From an uncultured Collinsella sp. (GTDB lineage Bacteria > Actinomycetota > Coriobacteriia > Coriobacteriales > Coriobacteriaceae), in NCBI GenBank assembly GCA_900544065.1, contig UQTR01000043.1, forward strand, positions 1 through 16,021: 16,021 bases of DNA. Direction: 5' to 3'. Positions 6,250 to 13,224 of the stretch are shown here, piece by piece (the first letter of the stretch is position 1; every line of letters begins with the position of its first letter). Below the pieces are notes generated by a model. That model searched no databases. It saw only the letters and a list, made by a program, of their open reading frames with translations, and was not told the DNA's origin. Position numbers and translations under genes: made by a program.

Positions 6250-9080
6250 TGGCTGCCAAACTCATCGATCTTTCCTTTACGCTCAACGGCCGCAAGGTCA
6301 AGGTTCAGATTGCCCCCGACACCATGCTCTTTTCGCTTCTGCGCGAGCAGGGTTGTGCGTCGGTGCGCTGTGCCTGCGAGACCACCAACTGCGGTTTGTG
6401 CACGGTGTGGCTCGACGGTGACCCGGTGCTGAGCTGCTCGGTTCCCGCCGCCCGTGTTGAGGGACACACCATCACCACGCTTGAGGGTCTTAAGGCCGAG
6501 TCCGAGGCACTGGCCCGCGCGATGGCTGCCGAAGGTGCCGAGCAGTGCGGTTTTTGCGCCCCCGGCCTTATCATGAACGTGCTGGCGCTTGCCCGCGCCG
6601 CCAAGGAGGACCCGAGCCTCGTCGCCACGCGCGAGGAGCTCTCTCGCCAGCTCGCCGGCAACCTCTGCCGTTGCAGCGGCTACGAGAGTCAGCTGCGCGC
6701 CATCGTCCGCTTTCTCAATGAGTCCGGCGTGCAGGTGGGCTTTGAGATGCCCGAACTGCCGGTCAATAACACCAGCTCCGATGGTGTCGCATACAAGCAG
6801 ATTACCCACAAGCAGCCCAAGAAGGACTCGAAGGCACTGCTCGAGGGTCGTCCCGTCTACACGGGCGACCTGGTACCTGCCGGTGCGCTCATCGTCAAAC
6901 TCAAGCGCAGCCCCTATGCCCGCGCCAAGATTCGCTCCATCGATACGTCGCGCGCACTGAAGGTGCCCGGCGTGGTGGGCGTCTACACCTACGAGGACGT
7001 GCCCCAGCGCCGCTTTACCATCGCCGGTCAGAGCTATCCGCAGCCGAGTCCCTACGACCGCCTGATTCTCGAGAACCTCGTGCGCTACCAAAACGAGGAG
7101 GTGGCGATTGTCGCCGCCGAGACCGAGGAGGCCGCCGACAAGGCACTCAAGCTCATCAAGGTCGACTACGAGGTGCTCGAGCCGCTGCTCGACTTTACCC
7201 AGGCGCTCGATAACGACATCGTGGTCCACCCCGAGGGCGACGTGACCTTTATGTTCCCGCAGGGCGGCGACGTGTCCCGCAACCTGGTGTGCAGCGGTAC
7301 CAGCGATTTTGGCAACCTTGACAAGGCGTTCGCCCAGAGCGACATCGTGTTCACCCGCACCTACACCAGCCAGGCCACGCAGACCGCGCCCATGGAAACC
7401 TTCCGCGCCTTCGCGACGACCGACGCGTTTGGGCGTATCTCGGTGACCACCTCCACGCAGGTGCCCTTCCACGTGCGCCGCATGGTCGCGCAGTCGCTCG
7501 ATATCCCGCAGTCGCAGGTGCAGGTCATTAAGCCGCGCATCGGCGGCGGCTTTGGCTCCAAGCAGACGGGCTGCTGCGAGATCTTCGTGGCGTTCGTGAC
7601 CCAGCAGACCGGTTGTCCGAGCTACTGCTGCTACACCCGCGAGGAGACCATCACCGCGGGCAACTCGCGACATCAGATGCAGATGACCGTCAAGTTGGGC
7701 GCCATGAACGACGGCACCATCACGGCCATCGACCTACATACGCTGTCCAACGCCGGCGCCTATGGCGAGCATGCCACCACGACGATCGGCCTCTCGGGCC
7801 ACAAGAGCCTGCCCATCTACAACCATGTGAAGGCGAGCCGCTTTAGATGGGACGCCGTCTATACCAATACCAACCGCGGCGGCGCGTATCGCGGCTACGG
7901 TGCTACCCAGGGCCAGTTTGCCGTGGAGAGCGCCGTCAACGAGCTCGCCGACATGCTGCACATGGATCCCGCCGACTTGCGCCTTAAGAACATCGTGCGC
8001 GAGGGCGAGATCATGTCGCAGTACTACAACGAGAAGCTCAACGCCTGCGCACTCGACCGCTGCCTGCTGCGCGCGATGGACATGATCGGTTGGCGCGACA
8101 AGCCGCTGGCCGTCGACCTGGGCGACCGCGTGCGCGCCCTGGGCTGCGCGCTCACCATGCAGGGCTCGGGCATTTCCAACGTGGATATCGCCGGCATCGA
8201 CATGCGCCTGGAGGAAGATGGCTTCATTACCATCGGCACCGGCGCCACCGATAACGGCATGGGCGTCGACACGATCCTGGCGCAGATTGCCGCCGAGGAG
8301 CTGGGCGTGGAGAGTTCGCTGATCGTGGTGCGCGGCGTGGACACCGACGTGTCGCCGTTCGACGCCGGCTCGTACGCGAGCTCGGGCACGTACGTGACGG
8401 GCCTGGCAGCCAAGAACGCCGCGACCGAGCTGCGCGAGAAGATCTGCGCCAAGGCCGCCCAGATGTGGGACGTGGACGCCGCCGACGTGGTCTTCGATGG
8501 CCAGTACGTGCGCCTGTCCGACGAACGTGCCGCGCGCGAGCAGAACCGCTACCTCACGCTGCGCGACTTTGCCAACCTGTGCGTAAAGAACATCGCGGGC
8601 GGCGACGCGCTCACCTCGCATGCCTCTGCCTGCTTGCCCGTTTCGCCCCCGCCGTTTATGGCCGGCATTGCCGAGGTCGAGGTCGACAAGGCCACCGGCA
8701 AGGTGACCGTGGTGGACTACGTGGCGGCTGTGGACTGCGGCACCGTTATCAACGAGGCGCTCGCGCGCGTCCAGGCCGAGGGCGGCATTGCCCAGGGTAT
8801 CGGCCACGCGCTCTACGAGATTGTCGAGCACGATGACCGCGGCCGCCTGCGCACCGGCAACTTTATGAGCTACAAGCTGCCCACGCGCCTGGATATCGGC
8901 AGCATTCGCGTGGCCTTTGAGCCGAGCTACGAGCCGACGGGCCCGTTTGGCGCCAAGTCGATCGGCGAGGTCGTCATCAACACGCCGCTCGCCGCAGTAG
9001 CCTCGGCCGTGGCGCACGCCACCGGCCATCAGGTTCGCTCACTGCCCATCACGCCCGAGAAGGCCCTGCTGGGGGAGTAG
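6249..9080 (+). CDS. Fused [2Fe-2S] / molybdenum-binding hydroxylase subunit, XdhD-like
   Basis: The 943 residues fuse two subunits that are separate in many xanthine dehydrogenases. Residues 1-160 form the iron-sulfur part with all eight ligands: C43, C48, C51, C63 for the plant-type cluster and C100, C103, C140, C142 for the second. Residues from about 195 form the Mo domain with GGGFGSK (432-438), AYRGYG (546-551), QAEGGIAQGIGHAL and GPFGAKSIGE, where E907 is the expected catalytic glutamate. The fusion, the GPFGAKSI and TPEKxL endings and the FAD partner match E. coli XdhD, a family tied to selenium-dependent Mo hydroxylases. E. coli XdhD has lost most Fe-S cysteines; this protein keeps them. 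GATDNGMG (665-672) has Met where xanthine dehydrogenase has its Mo-contacting Gln. The substrate (a purine or other heterocycle) and the use of a labile selenium ligand are inferred. The stop is TAG. Confidence 0.9.
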   Translation: MAAKLIDLSFTLNGRKVKVQIAPDTMLFSLLREQGCASVRCACETTNCGLCTVWLDGDPVLSCSVPAARVEGHTITTLEGLKAESEALARAMAAEGAEQCGFCAPGLIMNVLALARAAKEDPSLVATREELSRQLAGNLCRCSGYESQLRAIVRFLNESGVQVGFEMPELPVNNTSSDGVAYKQITHKQPKKDSKALLEGRPVYTGDLVPAGALIVKLKRSPYARAKIRSIDTSRALKVPGVVGVYTYEDVPQRRFTIAGQSYPQPSPYDRLILENLVRYQNEEVAIVAAETEEAADKALKLIKVDYEVLEPLLDFTQALDNDIVVHPEGDVTFMFPQGGDVSRNLVCSGTSDFGNLDKAFAQSDIVFTRTYTSQATQTAPMETFRAFATTDAFGRISVTTSTQVPFHVRRMVAQSLDIPQSQVQVIKPRIGGGFGSKQTGCCEIFVAFVTQQTGCPSYCCYTREETITAGNSRHQMQMTVKLGAMNDGTITAIDLHTLSNAGAYGEHATTTIGLSGHKSLPIYNHVKASRFRWDAVYTNTNRGGAYRGYGATQGQFAVESAVNELADMLHMDPADLRLKNIVREGEIMSQYYNEKLNACALDRCLLRAMDMIGWRDKPLAVDLGDRVRALGCALTMQGSGISNVDIAGIDMRLEEDGFITIGTGATDNGMGVDTILAQIAAEELGVESSLIVVRGVDTDVSPFDAGSYASSGTYVTGLAAKNAATELREKICAKAAQMWDVDAADVVFDGQYVRLSDERAAREQNRYLTLRDFANLCVKNIAGGDALTSHASACLPVSPPPFMAGIAEVEVDKATGKVTVVDYVAAVDCGTVINEALARVQAEGGIAQGIGHALYEIVEHDDRGRLRTGNFMSYKLPTRLDIGSIRVAFEPSYEPTGPFGAKSIGEVVINTPLAAVASAVAHATGHQVRSLPITPEKALLGE

Positions 9081-9104
9081 CGGGTCGGCGAACAAGTCGT
9101 AATT

Positions 9105-9134
9105 GGCGGGGCGGGGCAACTCGTCCCGCCTTTT
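9105..9134 (+). terminator. Terminator of the hydroxylase operon
   Basis: GGCGGGGCG (9105-9113) pairs with CGTCCCGCC (9122-9130), including one G-T pair, around an eight-base loop. TTTT follows at 9131-9134. It lies 24 bases after the stop of the fused subunit. Confidence 0.85.
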
Positions 9135-9192
9135 GCACTCGTGGTGAGGTCGTGAGCTTGTAAAAGGTGTGCGTGCGCTTGCCGTTCGTATC

Positions 9193-9201
9193 TGCTATCA
9201 T
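9193..9201 (+). promoter_or_regulatory. Extended -10 promoter of tRNA-Leu
   Basis: TGCTATCAT is a TG-N-TATNNT element. Transcription would begin near 9208, about 13 bases before the mature tRNA. TTGCCG at 9179-9184 is too close to act as a standard -35. Confidence 0.5.
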
Positions 9202-9220
9202 TCCTAGTCTGTGCGCTCAT

Positions 9221-9304
9221 GCGGGCGTGGCGGAATTGGTAGACGCGCCAGATTTAGGTTCTGGTGGGATTCCCGTGAAGGTTCGAGTCCTTTCGCCCGC
9301 ACCA
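9221..9304 (+). tRNA. tRNA-Leu (anticodon TAG)
   Basis: The acceptor stem GCGGGCG/CGCCCGC (9221-9227 with 9294-9300), the anticodon stem CCAGA/TCTGG with loop TTTAGGT and anticodon TAG at 9255-9257 are all intact. The variable arm is long (class II), and the T loop reads GGTTCGAGTCC. The discriminator is A9301 and CCA is encoded at 9302-9304. It decodes CUA and, by wobble, other CUN codons. Confidence 0.97.
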
Positions 9305-9311
9305 ACGCATC

Positions 9312-9345
9312 TGCGTCGGCTTCGGCCGTCGCGACTCTTTGTTGC
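9312..9345 (+). terminator. UUCG-capped hairpin after tRNA-Leu
   Basis: CGGC-TTCG-GCCG (9317-9328) forms a stable tetraloop hairpin. It continues outward past a T-T mismatch as TGCG with CGCG (9312-9315, 9330-9333). GACTCTTTGTT follows, a weak T-rich tail. It probably ends or shields the tRNA transcript. The tail is poor, so read-through into tig is possible. Confidence 0.5.
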
Positions 9346-9371
9346 ATAAAGGTACCAGCACCTCAGATAAG
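9342..9371 (+). promoter_or_regulatory. Possible tig promoter
   Basis: TTGCAT (9342-9347) and GATAAG (9366-9371) are separated by 18 bases and partly match the -35 and -10 consensus. Transcription would begin shortly before the tig Shine-Dalgarno. This is weak evidence; tig may instead be reached by read-through from the tRNA promoter. Confidence 0.3.
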
Positions 9372-9395
9372 CTGGGCAGTATGAGGAGGAACGTG

Positions 9396-10694
9396 TTGAA
9401 CATCACCGCTTCTGACGTCAAGGACGCCAAGCTCACCGCTACGGTCACCATCCCGGCAGCCGACGTCGACGCCGCGATCAAGAAGGCTTACAAGGACACC
9501 GCCAAGAAGTACCGCTTCCCGGGCTTCCGTGCCGGCAAGGCCCCCCGTCCGGTCATCGACTCCGCTCTTGGTGCCGAGGCTACCCTCGCTCAGGCCACCA
9601 ACGACCTGATCGCCGCCAACGAGCCCGCCGTCCTCAACGAGCTGGACATCGTCCCCACCAAGAACGGTGACTACAAGGAGCTCGACCTCGCCAAGGATCA
9701 CGAGGACTACACCTACACTGTCGAGTTCTCCCTGCGTCCTGCTGCTGAGCTCTCCTCCTTCGACGCCGTCGAGATCGAGATGCCTCCTGCGGAGGTCACC
9801 GAGTCCGAGATTAACAACCAGGTCGAGATGCTCCTCAACTACCGTGCCACCTTCGAGGACGTCGAGGGTCGCGCCGTCGAGGCCGAGGACTACGTCACCG
9901 TCGATCTCAAGGCCGTTGAGAACGCCGACAACTTCGCCGCCGAGGGCCGCATGCTCATCGCCGGTAGCGACAGCAACCCCAAGGAGTTCAACGAGGCCCT
10001 GATCGGCGCTAACGTTGACGACGTCAAGACCGTCACCTGGACCGACGAGGTCGAGGAGGGCGAGGAGGCCGAGACCCACACCGTCGAGGTCACCGTCAAG
10101 GGCATCAAGGTCCGCAACACCCCCGAGCTCACCGATGAGCTCGTCAAGTCCGACTTTGGCTTTGACAGCATCGACGCCATGCGCGACGCCATCAAGATCG
10201 AGATCGAGCAGGACAAGGCTTCCCGCCTGCCGGCCGAGAAGGAGAACCGTTGCGTCTCCGCTCTCGCCGAGCGCCTGCAGCTCGACGAGATGGATGCTGA
10301 CTACGAGCAGTCCGTCTTTGAGGAGCTTGGCCAGAACTTCCTGTCCAACCTCGCTGCCCGCGGCATGACGCTGGACACCTGGCTGCCCGCTTCCGGCCTA
10401 ACCATGGAGCAGTTCATCGGCGACCTGCACAAGCAGGCCAACGACGTTGCCCGTGAGTCCCTGGCTCTCGACGCCCTCGCCCGTGAGCTCAAGATTGAGG
10501 TCACCGAGGACGACGTCAACGCCGAGTTCGAGAAGGCCGGCGTCAAGGACGTCGAGGCTTCCAAGGCCGAGTTCATCGCCGATGGCCGCATGCCTGCCGT
10601 CCGCGAGTCCATCCGTCGCTCCAAGGCCGTTGACCACCTGGTCGAGAACGCCAAGGTGACCGAGGTCGACGAGACCGCCAAGGACGCCGAGTAA
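9396..10694 (+). CDS. tig: Trigger factor chaperone
   Basis: Trigger factor binds the ribosome near the exit tunnel and shields new chains. The ribosome-binding signature FPGFRAGKAPRPVI lies about 40 residues in. A PPIase-like domain occupies roughly residues 145-245; its FKBP active-site residues look degenerate by eye. The helical C-terminal arms follow. The length is about 432 residues, normal for the family. I chose TTG 9396 because AGGAGGA (9384-9390) is five bases upstream and the resulting N-terminus MNITASDVKDAKLTATVTIP fits the family. GTG 9393 and ATG 9381 are in-frame but badly placed against this site, which an ATG 9381 start would bury inside the gene. Codon use is strongly biased, as in highly expressed genes. 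It leads the tig-clpP-clpX order common in bacteria. The stop is TAA. Confidence 0.96.
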   Translation: MNITASDVKDAKLTATVTIPAADVDAAIKKAYKDTAKKYRFPGFRAGKAPRPVIDSALGAEATLAQATNDLIAANEPAVLNELDIVPTKNGDYKELDLAKDHEDYTYTVEFSLRPAAELSSFDAVEIEMPPAEVTESEINNQVEMLLNYRATFEDVEGRAVEAEDYVTVDLKAVENADNFAAEGRMLIAGSDSNPKEFNEALIGANVDDVKTVTWTDEVEEGEEAETHTVEVTVKGIKVRNTPELTDELVKSDFGFDSIDAMRDAIKIEIEQDKASRLPAEKENRCVSALAERLQLDEMDADYEQSVFEELGQNFLSNLAARGMTLDTWLPASGLTMEQFIGDLHKQANDVARESLALDALARELKIEVTEDDVNAEFEKAGVKDVEASKAEFIADGRMPAVRESIRRSKAVDHLVENAKVTEVDETAKDAE

Positions 10695-10770
10695 TTCTCG
10701 CCACCTTGCCCGCGAGCGCATGCGTGCGCCCGTGATGGGGTAAAGTTATACACCGGTTATCCGGTTGCTT

Positions 10771-10811
10771 CGTACGGTGCCAGCCAATGCATAGCATGCG
10801 GGCACCGTACG
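10771..10811 (+). promoter_or_regulatory. Hairpin in the tig-clpP gap
   Basis: CGTACGGTGCC (10771-10781) and GGCACCGTACG (10801-10811) form a perfect 11-pair stem around a 19-base loop. TTTATCT follows, a poor T run. It may end tig transcription or form part of a clpP leader. TAAAGT at 10741-10746 is a possible -10 upstream of it. I found no CIRCE, CtsR or HAIR operator by eye in 10695-10858. Confidence 0.5.
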
Positions 10812-10858
10812 TTTATCTAGAACCACTATTGGTCCGCAAGAGAGAAATGGAGATGCGT

Positions 10859-11479
10859 ATGATCGCTAAGTTCGATTCCGCCCTCGTGCCATACGTTATC
10901 GAGCAGACGCCGCGCGGCGAGCGCAGCTACGATATCTATTCGCGCCTGCTCAACGATCGCATCATCTTTTTGGGCGAGGAGATCAACTCCGTCAGCGCCA
11001 ACCTGGTCGTTGCCCAGCTGCTGCATCTTGAGAGCCAGGATGCCGAGAAGGATATCTCGCTCTACATCAATTCGCCCGGCGGCGAGGTCTACTCCGGCCT
11101 GGCGATTCTGGACACCATGAACTTTATCAAGCCGCAGGTCTCGACCATTTGTGTTGGTATGGCCGCGTCTATGGCCGCCGTGCTGCTTTCGGCTGGCGCC
11201 AAGGGCAAGCGCTTCTGCCTGCCGCACTCCAAGGTCATGATTCACCAGCCCAGCGGCGGTGCCCAGGGCCAGCAGACCGAGATCGAGATCGTGGCCGAGG
11301 AGATCAAGAAGACCCGCCGCGAGCTCAACCAGATCCTGTCCGACGCCTCGGGCCAGCCTATCGAGAAGGTCCAGGCCGATACCGAGCGCGACAATTACCT
11401 GACCGCTGCCGAGGCCCTCGACTACGGCCTGATCGACCGTATCGTCACCTCGCGCGATCTCGCCGCGAAGGACGCCTAG
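10859..11479 (+). CDS. clpP: ATP-dependent Clp protease proteolytic subunit
   Basis: ClpP forms the tetradecameric serine protease chamber fed by ClpX and other Clp ATPases. From ATG 10859 the protein has 206 residues, matching the family. The catalytic triad is intact: S104 in GMAASMAAVLL, H129 in VMIHQPSGG and D178 in TERDNYLT. The N-terminal ALVPYVIEQTPRGERSYDIYSRLL lines up with the E. coli protein just after its propeptide. I chose 10859 because GGAG at 10849-10852 lies six bases upstream. ATG 10847 and 10853 are in-frame alternatives, and an extension to 10787 runs through the intergenic hairpin and is unlikely. clpX begins one base after the TAG stop, so the two are made from one mRNA. 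Confidence 0.96.
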   Translation: MIAKFDSALVPYVIEQTPRGERSYDIYSRLLNDRIIFLGEEINSVSANLVVAQLLHLESQDAEKDISLYINSPGGEVYSGLAILDTMNFIKPQVSTICVGMAASMAAVLLSAGAKGKRFCLPHSKVMIHQPSGGAQGQQTEIEIVAEEIKKTRRELNQILSDASGQPIEKVQADTERDNYLTAAEALDYGLIDRIVTSRDLAAKDA

Positions 11480-11480
11480 G

Positions 11481-12887
11481 ATGGCAGGTAACATGCAGGA
11501 CAACTTTGACGAGAACGGCAACCCCATCCGCTGCTCCTTCTGCGGAAAAGAACAGGGCCAGGTCCGTCGCCTCGTAAAGGGTCCGACCAACATCTTTATC
11601 TGTGACGAGTGCGTCGCCGCCTGTTCCGAGATCCTTGAGGAGTCGCTGGCTTCGGACTTTATGGACGCTGCCCGCAACGGCAAGCTGCCGGGCTTCCTCA
11701 ACGACCACGGCCAGGCTGCTGGGCAGCCCGCCGTGGACCCCGAGGCCGAGGGCTTTGAGCTCGAGGACGACCGCCAGGTCATCACGCACGTGCCGACGCC
11801 GCACGAGATCTATGACGAGCTTTCGGCCTATGTTATGGGTCAGGAGGACGCCAAGCGCGCCATGTCGGTTGCCGTGTACAACCACTATCGCCGCGTGATC
11901 GAGGGCGGCGCCGCGGTGTCTGCCTTTGACGACGGCATGGGCTCGCAGTTCAACGACGATATGGACGAGGTAGAGCTCGCCAAGTCCAACATCCTGCTGC
12001 TCGGTCCCACCGGTACCGGTAAGACCCTGCTCGCCCAGACGCTCGCGCGCATCCTCGAGGTGCCGTTTGCCATCGCCGATGCCACCGCGCTCACCGAGGC
12101 CGGCTATGTGGGCGAGGACGTGGAGAACATCCTGCTCAAGCTTATCAATGCTGCCGATGGCGACATTGAGCGCGCTCAGGTGGGCATTATCTACGTGGAC
12201 GAGATTGACAAGATCGCCCGCAAGGCCGAGAACCTCTCCATCACCCGCGATGTCTCGGGCGAGGGTGTTCAGCAAGCGCTGCTTAAGATTCTTGAGGGCA
12301 CGGTGGCAAGCGTTCCGCCCACAGGCGGCCGCAAGCATCCCCAGCAGGAACTGCTCCAGATCGACACGACCAACATCCTGTTCATCTGCGGCGGTGCCTT
12401 TGTTGGCCTGGACAAGATCATCGCCGACCGCGTGGGCAACAAGGGCGTTGGTTTTAACTCCGAGATCGCCGGCCCCACCTCGGTCGACGAGAACGACCTG
12501 CTGCGTCAGGTGCTCCCGCAGGACCTCAACGCCTTTGGCATGATCCCCGAGTTCGTGGGCCGTACGCCCGTTGTCACCCAGACGCAGGCGCTCGACGAGG
12601 ACGACCTGGTGTCGATTTTGACCGAGCCCAAGAATGCCGTGGTGCGCCAGTACCGTAAGATGTTCCAGCTCGAGGACGTCGATCTTGAGTTTGAGGACGC
12701 GGCCCTGCACGAGATCGCCCGCATGGCACTCGCCCGCAAGACCGGCGCCCGCGGCCTGCGTGCCATCTGCGAAGACGTGCTTCAGCAGACGATGTTCGAC
12801 CTCCCCAGCGAGGAAGGCGTTACCAAGGTCATCGTGACCGAAGCCTCCGTAAAGGGCGAAGAACAGCCCCAACGCATCTACGGGTAA
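11481..12887 (+). CDS. clpX: ATP-dependent Clp protease ATP-binding subunit ClpX
   Basis: ClpX is the AAA+ unfoldase that recognises tagged proteins and threads them into ClpP. It has 468 residues, slightly longer than the usual 420-430. The extra length is mainly the acidic linker after the zinc domain and an insert near residue 145 (FDDGMGSQFNDDMDEVE). The zinc domain has C18, C21, C41 and C44. Walker A is GPTGTGKT (175-182), pore loop 1 is GYVGED, Walker B is IIYVDE (236-241) and sensor 2 is GARGLRAI. The ClpP-docking loop, IGF in E. coli, reads VGF in NKGVGFNSE. The start is one base after the clpP stop. ATG 11493 is an in-frame alternative. The stop is TAA. Confidence 0.97.
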   Translation: MAGNMQDNFDENGNPIRCSFCGKEQGQVRRLVKGPTNIFICDECVAACSEILEESLASDFMDAARNGKLPGFLNDHGQAAGQPAVDPEAEGFELEDDRQVITHVPTPHEIYDELSAYVMGQEDAKRAMSVAVYNHYRRVIEGGAAVSAFDDGMGSQFNDDMDEVELAKSNILLLGPTGTGKTLLAQTLARILEVPFAIADATALTEAGYVGEDVENILLKLINAADGDIERAQVGIIYVDEIDKIARKAENLSITRDVSGEGVQQALLKILEGTVASVPPTGGRKHPQQELLQIDTTNILFICGGAFVGLDKIIADRVGNKGVGFNSEIAGPTSVDENDLLRQVLPQDLNAFGMIPEFVGRTPVVTQTQALDEDDLVSILTEPKNAVVRQYRKMFQLEDVDLEFEDAALHEIARMALARKTGARGLRAICEDVLQQTMFDLPSEEGVTKVIVTEASVKGEEQPQRIYG

Positions 12888-12899
12888 ATAGCTTGAATT

Positions 12900-12929
12900 C
12901 AGGCCCCGCGGCAACCACCGCGGGGCCTG
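12900..12929 (+). terminator. Terminator-like hairpin after clpX
   Basis: CAGGCCCCGCGG (12900-12911) and CCGCGGGGCCTG (12918-12929) form a perfect 12-pair GC-rich stem with a six-base loop, 12 bases after the clpX stop. The tail is CCATTT, so the T run is weak. It probably ends the clpP-clpX transcript. Confidence 0.75.
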
Positions 12930-12935
12930 CCATTT

Positions 12936-13016
12936 AGGGACAGGTTTATTTTGGTCGGTTTTATATGGGCAAATGTCGTTTCCCCTGATAAAACCTACCA
13001 AAATAAACCTGTCCCT
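12936..13016. repeat. 81-base near-perfect inverted repeat with AGGGACAGG ends
   Basis: The arms 12936-12964 and 12988-13016 are 29 bases each and complementary at 28 positions; the mismatch involves C12956. The 23-base centre can pair further (GGG-C-AAA with TTT-C-CCC), so almost the whole element folds into one hairpin. The ends read AGGGACAGG and CCTGTCCCT. It is too long and too AT-rich inside for a normal terminator. A non-autonomous REP- or MITE-like element is the likeliest class (inference). Confidence 0.85.
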
Positions 13017-13034
13017 TTTCGGCAGGTATGCCTG

Positions 13035-13043
13035 TGCTATTCT
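13035..13043 (+). promoter_or_regulatory. Extended -10 promoter of valS
   Basis: TGCTATTCT is a TG-N-TAnnnT element like those before selC and tRNA-Leu. Transcription would begin near 13050, giving a leader of about 175 bases that holds a small hairpin (CTTCA-GAC-TGAAG, about 13064-13076) and the long hairpin at 13092-13204. Confidence 0.45.
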
Positions 13044-13091
13044 GTGAGATTGTCAAGTTAGTACCTTCAGACTGAAGTAATCGATACCTAA

Positions 13092-13204
13092 GGCGTGTCC
13101 GCCTGCTTGGTTTTCGTAGATTCCGCACGAGCCGAAGAGCACTAAATGTGCTCTTCGTGCGAGCCAGGACCTGACCGAGCGAAAACCAAGCAGGCGGACA
13201 CGCC
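13092..13204 (+). promoter_or_regulatory. Long hairpin in the valS leader
   Basis: The arms 13092-13116 and 13180-13204 form a perfect 25-pair stem, starting with GGCGTGTCCGCCTGCTTGG. Inside, a second hairpin pairs GAAGAGCAC (13134-13142) with GTGCTCTTC (13148-13156) and, below a five-base bulge, CGCAC with GTGCG. The structure ends ten bases before the valS Shine-Dalgarno (GGGAGAG, 13214-13220). No T-box consensus (AGGGTGGNACCGCG) is present, so this is not a recognisable T-box. It may be a leader RNA or an inserted repeat. Confidence 0.8.
13121..13165 (-). repeat. Hairpin repeat core, copy 1
   Basis: Read on the minus strand, these 45 bases match 15973-16017 at 39 positions. Four of the six differences form two compensatory changes in the stem. 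This copy lies inside the valS leader hairpin, in the opposite orientation to copy 2. Confidence 0.85.
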
Positions 13205-13224
13205 GGCGGGACAGGGAGAGATAT

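Noticed and set aside
10787..10858. Longer clpP start (230 residues)
   Set aside because: It begins in the loop of an intergenic hairpin, lacks a ribosome binding site and does not match ClpP N-termini.
13021..13224. T-box riboswitch for valS
   Set aside because: The AGGGTGGNACCGCG T-box sequence and an antiterminator are absent, although the leader is highly structured.
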